DNA from: Armigeres subalbatus
Lineage: Eukaryota > Arthropoda > Insecta > Diptera > Culicidae
Direction of reading: 5' to 3'
DNA length: 64,000 nucleotides
Assembly (NCBI RefSeq): GCF_024139115.2
Contig: NW_026942958.1
Coordinates: 556,070-620,069, forward strand
Within the stretch, counting starts at the first letter, position 1. Each line of letters starts with the position of its first letter. Positions 1-8,779 of the stretch are shown here, piece after piece. The position numbers and the translations under genes were made by a program. The notes under the pieces were generated by a model. The model was not told the origin of the DNA and ran no database searches. It saw only the letters and a list, made by a program, of their open reading frames with translations.

Positions 1-391
1 CACGAAATTTTGGTGGCCCCGCATGTGGCGCGATCAGGGACCATAAGGGTCGATACACGTTTAAATTAATGTACCCAAAATGTGAAGATCGTTACACACA
101 CTTCAAAAGGTTATCGAAAAAAGGGATGCCTGATCATTTTTGTGCACTTAATCAATTAAAGTTAATCGAATGTCAATAAAAAATCTTATATTGTAGCAGT
201 AATATGATGGGCGTGTTTTTGCTAAATTGTATAATAAATTTGATATTGTACGTTGAACTGTATCCGACGGAATAGTACCGCCGGGTGCATAATAACAAAA
301 TCGAGACTCGATGAATCAGTGGGGGAGCTACGGGGTTACTATTGAAGTTGAAGCTTGTCTCGCTGCAACACTTTTTTGATTTTTTTTAAAT
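1..391. other. No gene recognised; AT-rich flank
   Basis: I see no open reading frame of note and no repeat that I can assign. The stretch ends in T-rich sequence that abuts the 3' end of the minus-strand RTE copy. Confidence 0.5.
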
Positions 392-406
392 GATTTATTC
401 ATTTAT

Positions 407-1135
407 TCAGACTAAGGCCGAAGTGGCCTGTGCGGTATATAAGAGTCTTCTCCATTCGGCTCGGTCCATGGCTACACGTCGCCAACCACGCAGTCTACGG
501 AGGGTCCGCAAGTCATCTTCCACCTGATCGATCCACCTTGCCCGCTGTGCACCTCGCCTTTTTGTGCCCGTCGGATTGTTGTCGAGAACCATATTCACCG
601 GGTTATTGTCCGACATTCTGGCTACGTGCCCGGCCCACCGCAGTCGTCCGATTTTCGCGGTGTGAACGATGGTTGGTTCTCCCAACAGCTGATGCAACTC
701 GTGGTTCATTCGCCTCCTCCACGTACCGTCCGCCATCTGCACCCCACCATTGATGGTACGCAACACTTTCCTTTCAAAAACTCCCAGTGCGCGTTGGTCG
801 TCCACGAGCATCGTCCAGGTCTCGTGTCCGTAGAGGACTACCGGTCTAATGAGCGTTTTGTAGATTGTCAGTTCGGTACGGCGGCGAACTCTATTCGATC
901 GGAGCGTCTTGCGGAGTCCAAAGTACGTACGATTTCCAGCCACTATGCGTCTTCGAATTTCACTGCTCGTGTCATTTTCGGCAGTCACCAGTGAGCCCAA
1001 ATACACAAATTCTTCTACCACCTCGATTGAGTGAAGAGACGGAGTGAAGAGTCGTCAACACCGATGCAAACTCGCGGTGGGTGGCTCACATTGTCTTCTC
1101 TTGAACCTCTGCCTATCATGTACTTCGTCTTCGAC
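407..1135 (-). pseudogene. RTE copy 1, C-terminal region of the endonuclease/RT polyprotein
   Basis: A 204-residue open stretch (407-1021) encodes the part of the polyprotein downstream of the polymerase. It starts at EEFVYLGSLVTAENDTS, runs through VLYGHETWTMLV, GRLRWAGHVARMS and QRARWIDQVEDDL, and ends near the element's 3' tail. Copy 2 carries the same order in one frame at 9490-10107. Between 1022 and 1060 copy 1 has a 20-odd bp tandem insertion that breaks the frame. Upstream coding continues to 1135, where the TIR element interrupts it. The region is typical of RTE and related elements; its enzymatic role is unclear. Confidence 0.85.
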
Positions 1136-1137
1136 GT

Positions 1138-1787
1138 CCCAAGCAACACCTCTTGTTTCTCAGTGAGTAACAAAAACTGTGGTGTGACTTACTAAAGGTC
1201 TGACTTATGCACAACGCGTCGTGTTTGGAACTCCTTTGTGACACAAAAAGCGCAAGAGGTGGAGCCTATTTGCAACATCTTGCGGCTACAATGAAAATAA
1301 AAACACAAAAACCAACCGGGAATCGAACCATGGACCTTGATATTTGCAACCTTCTACTGTAACCATCACACCATCAATTCTATTTGGAGATTCTGCTACA
1401 AGTGCACTACATAAACAACAAAGTCATTTGTAACTTCATTGTACCTTATACGGAACATGCAGGTGACTGTCAAAAATAAAATACTGCTCAGCCGAGCTCA
1501 AAGTGTTTTGCAACATATCAGAAACATTGTCGTAACAGTACTAAACCGAAGTTTTATTAATTCTGCAACTTATATGTTTTGTTTCTGATATGAAACACAT
1601 CGAACTTTAAACCACCCAAGAAGTCAGATGGGTAGAATATTGCAACGCCACTTAAACGGAAATGAAACATTGTGTTTTTCTGAAATTAGGAAGTGGCTTT
1701 AATGTGACTCGATGTATTGCCAGTGTCTTCAATGCAATTTATTAGGAACAAACACCTATTTGAAAGATGTTGCGCGTGCTGCTTGGG
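1138..1787. mobile_element. 650-bp TIR element with tRNA-like module (element A), inserted in RTE copy 1
   Basis: The insertion boundaries are exact because the uninterrupted RTE sequence is known from copies 2 and 3. The left end is CCCAAGCAACAC and the right end, reverse-complemented, is CCCAAGCAGCACG. The target dinucleotide GT (1136-1137) is repeated at 1788-1789, giving a 2-bp duplication. There is no coding capacity. The minus strand carries a Pol III-like A and B box pair at 1319-1373. A relative sits at 40112-41044, with similar ends, a tRNA-like module and a shared GCTCCACC…TGCGCTTTTT motif downstream of it. I cannot assign it to a known superfamily. Confidence 0.8.
1318..1373 (-). 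promoter_or_regulatory. tRNA-like A box/B box pair inside element A
   Basis: On the minus strand TGGTGTGATGG (1363-1373) resembles the Pol III A box (TRGCNNARNGG). GGTTCGATTCC (1319-1329) is a perfect B box. The spacing of about 33 bp between them is tRNA-like. The sequence around them does not obviously fold as a full tRNA, so I call it an internal-promoter-like module and not a tRNA gene. Whether it is transcribed is unknown. Confidence 0.55.
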
Positions 1788-1789
1788 GT

Positions 1790-2736
1790 GTTGATGACTA
1801 GTCCGATCCGCTTGGCTTCCCTCTTCAGTCTGATGTAGGCTTCCTCCATCTTCTCAAAGTTACGTGCCATAATATCTATGTCGTCGGCGAAGCCAAATAG
1901 CTGGACGGACTTATTGAAAATTGTACCACTCGTGTTAATCCCTGCTCTTCGTATTACCCCTTCCAAAGCGATGTTGAATAGCAAACACGAAAGACCATCA
2001 CCTTGCCGTAACCCTCTGCGGGCTTCGAAGGGACTCGAGAATGCCCCTGAAACTCGAACTACGCACATCACCCGATCCATCGTCGCTTTGATCAACCGTG
2101 TCAGTTTATCCGGAAAACCATGTTTGTGCATTAGCTGCCATAGCTGGTCCCGATCGATTGTATCATATGCGGCTTTGAAGTCAATGAATAGATGATGTGT
2201 GGGCACGTTGTATTCGCGGCATTTCTGCAGTACTTGGCGAATGGCAAACTCCTGGTCCGTGGTGGAGCGTTCGCCCATAAAACCCGCCTGGTACTGCCCC
2301 ACGAACTCCCTTGCAGTTGGTGCTAGTCGATGGCATAAACTTTACGAGAGTTCCTTGGAGGCGGCGTTCAGCAATGTTATTGCACGGTAGTTGCTACAAT
2401 CCAGCTTATCGCCCTTTTTGTAGATAGGACACACGACACCTTCCATCCACTCCTGCGGCAAAACTTCCTCCTTCCAAACCTTGGTAATTACCAAGTGCAG
2501 TGCTCTAGCCAGTGCCTCACCACCGTGTTTAAACAGCTCTCCTGGTAGTTGGTCAACCCCAGGGGCTTTGTTGTTCTTCAGTCGGCCAATCTCCTCCTGG
2601 ATTTCCTGGAGATCCGGAGCCGGTAAAATTATGTCCTGCGCGCGTTCTCCCAGGTCTATCACCATATCGCCATCTTCGACTGCCACATCGCCATTCAGGT
2701 GTTCTTCGTAGTGCTGCCGCCACCTTTAGATCACCT
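1790..2736 (-). pseudogene. RTE copy 1, reverse transcriptase domain (broken)
   Basis: On the minus strand this encodes the polymerase. From the 5' side the motifs are LKNNKAPGVDQLPGELFKHG, VVCPIYKKGDKLDCSNYRAI, GQYQAGFMGERSTTDQ, HHLFIDFKAAYDTIDR, RRGLRQGDGLSCLLFN and the catalytic FGFADDIDIMA at about 1868-1900. FADD replaces the usual YADD, as in related RTE elements. The coding is split into pieces at 1790-2302 and 2342-2686 by frameshifts. The 3' side is cut by the TIR element at 1787. In a live element this domain primes reverse transcription at the nicked target. Confidence 0.9.
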
Positions 2737-3905
2737 CACGCTCGTTCGTAAGAAGGTTCCCATTTATGTCCTTCCACATATCAGGCTGTGGCACGTAGCC
2801 CTTACGTGAACGGTTTAACTTCTCATAGAACTTTCGTGTGTTATTAGCGCGGTACAGTTGCTCCGTCTCTTCACGGTTTCGATCTTCCTGCTGGCGCTTT
2901 TTCCTCCGGGAAATCGAGTTTTGTCTGTTCCGCGCCTGTTTATATCATGCCTCGTTCGCCCTCGTGCGATGTTGCAATCTCGCCCATGCTGCATTCTTCT
3001 CTTCCACTAACTGCTCACATTCGCCGTCATACCAGTCGTCCGGGGGCACCGTGCCAAGTCCAGCGGTTGCGGTGCTACCAATGGCGGATCGAATATCTCT
3101 CCAGCCATCTTTAAGAGACGCTGCGCCTAGCTGCTCTTCCGTTGGGAGTGCCACTTCCAGCTGCTGCGCGTATTCTTGGGCTAGTCTACCGTCTTGTAGC
3201 CGCCCAATGTTAAGCCGCGGCGTCCGACTTCGACGCGTGTTGTACACCGTCGAGAGTTTTGAGCGCAGGCATACTGCAACGAGGTAGTGGTCGGATTCAA
3301 TATTCGCACTGCGGTAAGTGCGGACGTTCGTGATGTCGGAATAGAATTTACCGTCGATTAGAACGTGGTCGATTTCCCAGTCAACACAAGATCGTATATG
3401 ATGTCATATAAGATGCTAAAGTGGAGGCGATATACGTACTTCCCCATACAACTTGTACGTATATGGCCTCCACTTTAGCATCTTATGTGGCATCATATAC
3501 GACTTTGTGTTGACTGGGTTGGTTTTCCGTTTTTTGGTTAGGTGATCTCCGTGTAAACTCCATGGATATTTTTGCGGGGAGAGAAGTATGTCTGCTCCAG
3601 CTGCGCATAGAACGCTTCTTTCTCGTCGTCGGATCTCCCTTTCGTGTGGGCAGTGCACGTTGATGATGCTATAGTTGAAGGAACGGCCTTTTATCCTCAG
3701 CTTGCACATCCTTGCGTTGATTGGCTGCCACCCAATCACGCGTTGGCGCATCTTTCCCAGCACTATGAAGCCGGTTCCCAGCTCGTTGGTGGTGCCACAG
3801 CTTTGGTAGAAGGTAGCCGCTCGATGCCCGCTTTTCCACACTTTATGTCCTGCCCAGCAAATCTCCTGCAGCGCCACGACGTCGAAGTTGCGGGGATGTA
3901 ATTCA
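2737..3905 (-). pseudogene. RTE copy 1, endonuclease and linker (broken, partly deleted)
   Basis: The linker runs from SRTPRLNIGRLQDGRLAQEY towards the RT and is rich in charged residues. The AP-type endonuclease begins near 3880 with ALQEICWAGHKVWKSG, continues with YQSCGTTNELGTGF and VIGWQPINARMCKLRIKG, and ends with the SDHYLVAV motif near 3270-3300. Compared with copy 2, about 180 bp is missing at about 3586, taking out the GD-N-A motif. A 143-bp palindromic MITE interrupts codons near 3376-3518. The domain would nick target DNA in an active element; here it cannot. Confidence 0.85.
3376..3518. mobile_element. 143-bp palindromic MITE (element C) in RTE copy 1
   Basis: The two halves are nearly perfect reverse complements (CCCAGTCAACACAA…TTGTGTTGACTGGG), each about 53 bp, around a short centre. 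Comparison with copies 2 and 3 shows the target TT (3374-3375) duplicated at 3519-3520. The CCCA terminus and 2-bp duplication match elements A and B, so it may be a deleted-core relative of them. It has no coding capacity. Confidence 0.8.
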
Positions 3906-4333
3906 TCTTAGATCATCCTGTCGCAACCTGCGAAACCTAGCGACTTGCAATTCCATGTTCCAAGCTTCCAATCGTGATCCTGTATTCGTCGCCTAGGTCT
4001 TTGCCGATTATATCGAGTCGCATTATCTCTTATATTGTTCGTAATGATTGGTTTTCTAGGCGGCTTATTGGGCCTGCGCAAACCTCCTGTCTCGTCGGAG
4101 GGCCGTCGTGTCAGGGCTGTTTAGCGTCCCACCTAACACCAGGACTTGGGCTTGTGCGCTTTGAGCGGCACACGGTCGTTTTGGTGGGGCCTACTTGCGG
4201 ATACATGCAGCTTTTTATAGAGGTTTAACAGGGCCCACTGTCAAACCCCACCACATCCTAGGCAAGCCCCACAACTCGCAGATGGCCTGGGGAGGGATCG
4301 TCAAGCCCTTGGACATAGTCCCTGCTGCCCTCA
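3906..4333 (-). other. RTE copy 1, 5' UTR
   Basis: This GC-rich leader is shared by copies 1, 2 and 3b. It contains TATAAAAA on the minus strand near 4210-4220, the same position as in each copy 2 monomer. Its first bases are GGGCAGCAGGGACTATGTCC. An 80-residue open frame on the opposite strand recurs in every copy but is a shadow of conserved non-coding sequence. Confidence 0.7.
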
Positions 4334-4384
4334 TTTTTCTATCTACGCAGATATTATTTACGGATCCTTAATGTATTCGTCTCT

Positions 4385-4655
4385 ATTGTTTACTAGCAGA
4401 CCCGACGAACTTTGTTTTGACTAAAATTGATTTATTCTCTGTTTAGATCTCGAGTTATGCAGAAATTTCTGTTTCATTTGTCTAGGAGCCCCCTTTTCCA
4501 AAGGAGACGGGGGTCTCGAACCATCTTATTAACCTTCCCCGGCCGGGCCTCAAAAACCTCTGTATACGAATTTTCACGCCGATCGGTTCAGTAGTTTCGA
4601 AGTCTATAAGATTCAGGCAGACAGAAATTCATTTTTATGTATATAGATTCTTTAG
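4385..4655 (+). repeat. Unclassified dispersed repeat (starts CTAGCAGACCCGACGAAC, ends TATATAGAT)
   Basis: It begins with a GACCCG-CGAAC motif, contains CGATCGGTTCAGTAGTTTCGA and ends with an AT-rich TTTTTATGTATATAGAT. A second, diverged copy lies on the minus strand at 48525-48838. This pattern is widespread in arthropod genomes as a short dispersed repeat; I cannot name its class. It separates the two head-to-head RTE copies. Confidence 0.55.
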
Positions 4656-4755
4656 GGGCTGCAGGGACTATGTCCAACCCCTCCCCAGGCCATCTGCGAG
4701 TTGTGGGGCTTGCCTAGGATGTGGTGGGGTTTGACAGTGTGCCCTGTTAAACCTC

Positions 4756-4763
4756 TATAAAAA
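4756..4763 (+). promoter_or_regulatory. TATA-like motif in RTE 5'-UTR monomer 1
   Basis: TATAAAAA lies in CCTCTATAAAAAGCTGCATG about 92 bp from the monomer start. The same motif recurs at 5041 in monomer 2. It is conserved among the RTE copies, which supports a role, but I see no transcription start evidence. Confidence 0.35.
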
Positions 4764-5040
4764 GCTGCATGTATCCGCAAGTAGGCCCCACCAAAGCGAC
4801 CGTGTGCCGCTCAAAGCGCACAATCCCAAGTCCTGGTGTTAGGTGGGACGCTAAACAGCCCTGACACGACGGCCCTCCGACGAGACAGGAGGTTTGCGCA
4901 GGCCCAATAAGCCGCCTGGAAAACCAATCATTAATCATGGACTATGTCCAAGGGCTTGACGATCCCTCCCCAGGCCATCTGCGAGTTGTGGGGCTTGCCT
5001 AGGATGTGGTGGGGTTTGACAGTGGGCCCTGTTAAACCTC

Positions 5041-5048
5041 TATAAAAA
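5041..5048 (+). promoter_or_regulatory. TATA-like motif in RTE 5'-UTR monomer 2
   Basis: Same TATAAAAA context as in monomer 1, about 285 bp downstream of it. Confidence 0.35.
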
Positions 5049-5252
5049 GCTGCATGTATCCGCAAGTAGGCCCCACCAAAGCGACCGTGTGCCGCTCAAA
5101 GCGCACAAGCCCAAGTCCTGGTGTTAGGTGGGACGCTAAACAGCCCTGACACGACGGCCCTCCGACGAGACAGGAGGTTTGCGCAGGCCCAATAAGCCGC
5201 CTAGAAAACCAATCATTACGAACAATATAAGAGATAATGCGACTCGATATAA

Positions 5253-7147
5253 GGGGCTGTCCACAAACCACGTAGACCGAAATTTCACTTTTTCAAAACC
5301 CCCCCCCCCCCCCCCTGATGTCTACGTAGACTTAACCAAATTTTACAAAACATCATATGTGATTGGAAAAATATGGAAATCAACCACGTTTTAAGTAATT
5401 CAGCTATTCAATTCCATTTACATGTAAACATTACAACAAAATCCTTAACTTAACTCAACTTAACAAAATCACACTGAGCAAAACCCAACAAAACAAAAAT
5501 CAAATTGAAACGAAATCAAATTTAATCCTCTGTCCCTAAATCCTAAAATCAAATCTAAAACCCAATTAATTTAATTACTGTTGAATTCAACTCCTCCTAG
5601 AAGTGTGCACCATCATTGCCGACATTTCTGCATCGGCGCGCCACTGATAAAATCTATCACGCATCTGACCTATAATTCTCAACGCCGGTTCACAATTGTG
5701 AAAATCGTGAATTCACAGAATTTAGAAAAATTTCGAGTTCAAATTTCGAGAATGTCAAGTCTACATTCCAATAAGTTTTGCGTGGAAATTTCGTAAAATT
5801 TCCCAATTGATAACCTTGAAATACTCTAAATAACTCTCCGTGATAGTTCCGATGCTTTTCTTGAAAATTCCATGTAATATCCCGCTGAATAATCATCTGT
5901 TGAAATCCCAAGATTTTTCTTCTAAATTCCAAAAGTTTCCCCGTTAACAAACCGAGTAATTTTCCGTGAAAATTTAGAACTATTTCCCGAAGTAATTTTA
6001 GTTTAAACGGACATTTTGAAATATTTCCCATGGAAATTTAGAATGGTTCCCAACGATATTTTTTAATTTGTCTTGCAAATTTGGAGCCATTTCTTGAGGA
6101 AATTTAAATAAATTTTATGGGCATTCCAAAAAATATTTTCTGAATAATTTTCGGTGCAAATTATGGAGAATTTTCAGTTGAACTTTTTGTGAACTTCTTG
6201 TAAAAAATTCGAATAAATTTTCATGAAAATTAGTAGGGCTTTTTTACAAAAATTGCAAATATTTTTTTTGTGGAAACTCAAACTGTTTCTGGTGGGAAAT
6301 TCAAATAATTTCTCGTGGGAGTTTTCAGCAATTTATTTAGAAATTCCGAAAATTTTCCATCGATAATTCCAAAGAATTTGCATTAGAACTGCCGAAGAAA
6401 TTTACGAATAAGAATTTTCCACGGGCATTTCGAACAATTTTGCTTATATTTGCAAAGAATTCCTCGCCAAATTTCCGAAGAACTTCCGAAATTAAGCAAA
6501 ACATTTCGGGGACTTCCCAGAAAATCTCCAGTGAATATTCTGAAGGGTTTCTCGCAGAAAGTTCGGTGAATTCTCTTTACAAGTTCCAAAGAATATCTTT
6601 TGGGCATTCCAAAGACTTTTTCTTGGATATTCCAAAATACTTCCTTTGTAAATTAAAAAAAATCCGTTGAAGTACGACTTAATTTCCATAGTTTGCAAAG
6701 AAGTTCCTGCCGAAAATCACATGAAATTCTAGTAGAATCTGCAGTAAAATCCAAGTGAAGATTTTGAAAAAAAATCGAAAGTTTTTATAGAATACTTTGG
6801 AGAATTTTCTTGCTCAACACAGAACAATTTCCTGGTGAAATCCATGATAGTTTTAAGCAGTAGCTCAGACTTTTACTTCTTTAGTGAAATTCATTAAATT
6901 TTTAATGAGAAATGCAAAAGATTATTTCGGTAAAGTCATGCAAAAAAAACGGAACATCCCAAAAAAATCAAACAAGTGAGTTTCGCACGATGCTGCTGTA
7001 TAAATCAAATCGCTTTTAAAAAACATTAAATTAAAAAGTCTACGTAGACTTTTGGTATACCCCTCCGTCCCCCTTCGTAGACTATCGTAGACTTTTTCAA
7101 AACCCCTCCCTCCCCCTCAAGAGTCTACGTGGTTTATGGACAGCCCC
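5253..7147. mobile_element. Non-autonomous PIF/Harbinger-type element with minisatellite core
   Basis: It is inserted in the 5' part of RTE copy 2. The left end is GGGGCTGTCCACAAACCACG and the right end is its near-perfect complement; the TIRs are about 25 bp. The target TAA (5250-5252) is duplicated at 7148-7150, exactly reconstructing the RTE sequence seen in copy 1. A 3-bp TAA duplication with G-rich TIRs fits PIF/Harbinger. The subterminal palindrome GTCTACGTAGAC is present at both ends, with C-rich runs (a C homopolymer near 5300-5316; CCCCTCC tracts at 7060-7115). The interior has no transposase frame and consists of AT-rich degenerate repeats. The superfamily is an inference from TSD and TIR only. 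Confidence 0.75.
5690..6950. repeat. Degenerate AT-rich minisatellite inside the Harbinger-type element
   Basis: Loose units of about 20-30 bp recur, built around AAATTTCC, GGAAATTT and TTCCGAAGAATTT, in both orientations. They resemble the GAATTCC-type minisatellites elsewhere in the window (26, 30, 42, 46, 55 and 62 kb). Open frames of 60-113 codons here are by-products of the low-complexity repeat. Confidence 0.6.
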
Positions 7148-8779
7148 TAATCGGCAAAGACCTAGGCGACGAATACAGGATCACGATTGGAAGCTTGGAA
7201 CATGGAATTGCAAGTCGCTAGGTTTCGCAGGTTGCGACAGGATGATCTACGATGAATTACATCCCCGCAACTTCGACGTCGTGGCGCTGCAGGAGATTTG
7301 CTGGACAGGACAGAAAGTGTGGAAAAGCGGGCATCGAGCGGCTACCTTCTACCAAAGCTGTGGCACCACCAACGAGCTGGGAACCGGCTTCATAGTGCTG
7401 GGTAAGATGCGCCAACGCGTGATTGGGTGGCAGCCAATCAACGCAAGGATGTGCAAGCTGAGGATTAAAGGCCGTTTCTTCAACTATAGCATCATCAACG
7501 TGCACTGCCCACACGAAGGGAGACCCGACGACGAGAAAGAAGCGTTCTACGCACAGCTGGAGCAGACATACGATGGATGCCCACTGCGGGACGTTAAAAT
7601 CGTCATCGGTGACATGAACGCACAGGTAGGAAGGAGGAAATGTATAGACCGGTCATCGGACCGGATAGTCTGCACACCGTATCGAATGACAACGGCCAAC
7701 GATGCATAAACTTCGCAGCCTCCCGCGGAATGGTAGTCCGAAGCACCTTCTTTCCCCGCAACAATATCCACAAGGCCACGTGGAAATCACCTAACCAAGA
7801 AACGGAAAACCAAATCGACCACGTTCTAATCGACGGTAAATTCTTCTCCGACATCACGAACGTCCGCACTTACCGCAGTGCGAATATTGAATCCGACCAC
7901 TACCTCGTTGCAGTATGCCTGCGCTCAAAACTCTCGACGGTGTACAACACGCGTCGAAGTCGGACGCCGCGGCTTAATATCGGGCGGCTACGAGACGGTA
8001 GACTAGCCCAAGAATACGCGCAGCAGCTGGAAGTGGCACTCCCAACGGAAGAGCAGCTAGGCGCAGCGTCTCTGGAAAATGGCTGGAGAGATATTCGATC
8101 CGCCATTGGTAGCACCGCAACCGCTGCACTTGGCACGGTGCCCCCGGATCAGAGAAACGACTGGTATGACGGCGAATGTGAGCAGTTAGTGGAAGAGAAG
8201 AATGCAGCATGGGCGAGATTGCTGCAACACCGCACGAGGGCGAACGAGGCACGATATAAACAGGCGCGGAACAGACAAAACTCGATTTTCCGGAGGAAAA
8301 AGCGCCAGCAGGAAGATCGAGACCGTGAAGAAACGGAGCAACTGTACCGCGCTAATAACACACGAAAGTTCTATGAGAAGTTAAACCGTTCACGTAAGGG
8401 CCACGTGCCACAGCCTGATATGTGTAAGGACATAAACGGGAACCTTCTTACGAACGAGCGTGAGGTGATCCAAAGGTGGCGGCAGCACTACGAAGAACAC
8501 CTGAATGGCGATGTGGCAGACGAAGATGGCGGTATGGTGATGGACCTGGGAGAACGCGCGCAGGACATAATTTTCCCGGCTCCGGATCTCCAGGAAATCC
8601 AGGAGGAGATTGGCCGGCTGAAGAACAACAAAGCCCCTGGGGTTGACCAACTACCAGGAGAGCTATTTAAACACGGTGGTGAGGCACTGGATAGAGCGCT
8701 GCACTGGGTCATTACCAAGATTTGGGAGGAGGAAGTTTTACCGCATGAGTGGATGGAAGGTGGAAGGGAAGGGCGATAA
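7148..8779 (+). pseudogene. RTE copy 2, endonuclease, linker and start of RT (frameshifted)
   Basis: The AP-type endonuclease begins near 7178 with KLGTWNCKSLGF. It shows ALQEICWTGQKVWKSG, YQSCGTTNELGTGF, VIGDMNAQVGRR, ENQIDHVLIDGKFFSD and SDHYLVAVCLRSKL, so the catalytic E, GD-N, D and SDH residues are all present. The frame shifts near 7670, where GTCTGCACACCG has two more bases than copy 3b, so the first half reads 7242-7709 and the rest 7640-8779. The linker is charged (RRKKRQQEDRDREE). The RT starts with LKNNKAPGVDQLPGELFKHG and is then cut by a small deletion at about 8758-8766 that removes most of the VVCPIYKK motif seen in copy 1. In a live element this protein nicks the target and starts target-primed reverse transcription. 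Confidence 0.9.

Larger units (their letters stand above)
392..4333 (-). mobile_element. RTE-clade (JAM1-like) non-LTR retrotransposon, copy 1
   Basis: This is a near full-length but dead RTE element on the minus strand. The 3' end is the conserved tail GACTAAGGCCGAAGTGGCC reading into an ATTTATT-rich terminus at about 392-430. The 5' end is the UTR beginning GGGCAGCAGGGACTATGTCC, whose complement ends near 4333. Once two inserted DNA elements (1138-1787 and 3376-3518) are removed, it spans about 3.15 kb, like copy 2 without its insert. The order on the minus strand is 5' UTR, AP-type endonuclease, linker, reverse transcriptase with an FADD box, and C-terminal domain. The reading frame is broken several times. 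About 180 bp of the endonuclease is deleted near 3586 relative to copy 2, which removes the GDMNAQVG motif. A short tandem insertion (GAGTGAAGAG twice) at about 1028-1050 disrupts the C-terminal region. The RTE assignment rests on the endonuclease and RT motifs; JAM1 is the Aedes RTE element I recall as closest. Confidence 0.9.
4665..5215 (+). repeat. Two tandem 5'-UTR monomers of RTE copy 2
   Basis: The leader beginning GGACTATGTCC occurs at 4665 and again at 4939, about 274 bp apart, with near identity up to CCAATCATT. Copies 1 and 3b show only one. Duplicated leader monomers carrying a promoter are known in some LINEs (for example mouse L1), where they raise promoter strength. Whether that holds here is inference. 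Confidence 0.75.

Noticed and set aside
1318..1373. A functional tRNA gene
   Set aside because: There is a good B box and an A-like box but no acceptor stem or anticodon arm that I could fold. It sits inside a repeated TIR element.
5032..5271. 79-codon minus-strand frame repeated in every RTE leader (also 4747-4938 and 3974-4228)
   Set aside because: It is antisense to the RTE 5' UTR and is conserved because the leader is conserved. No independent coding signal was seen.
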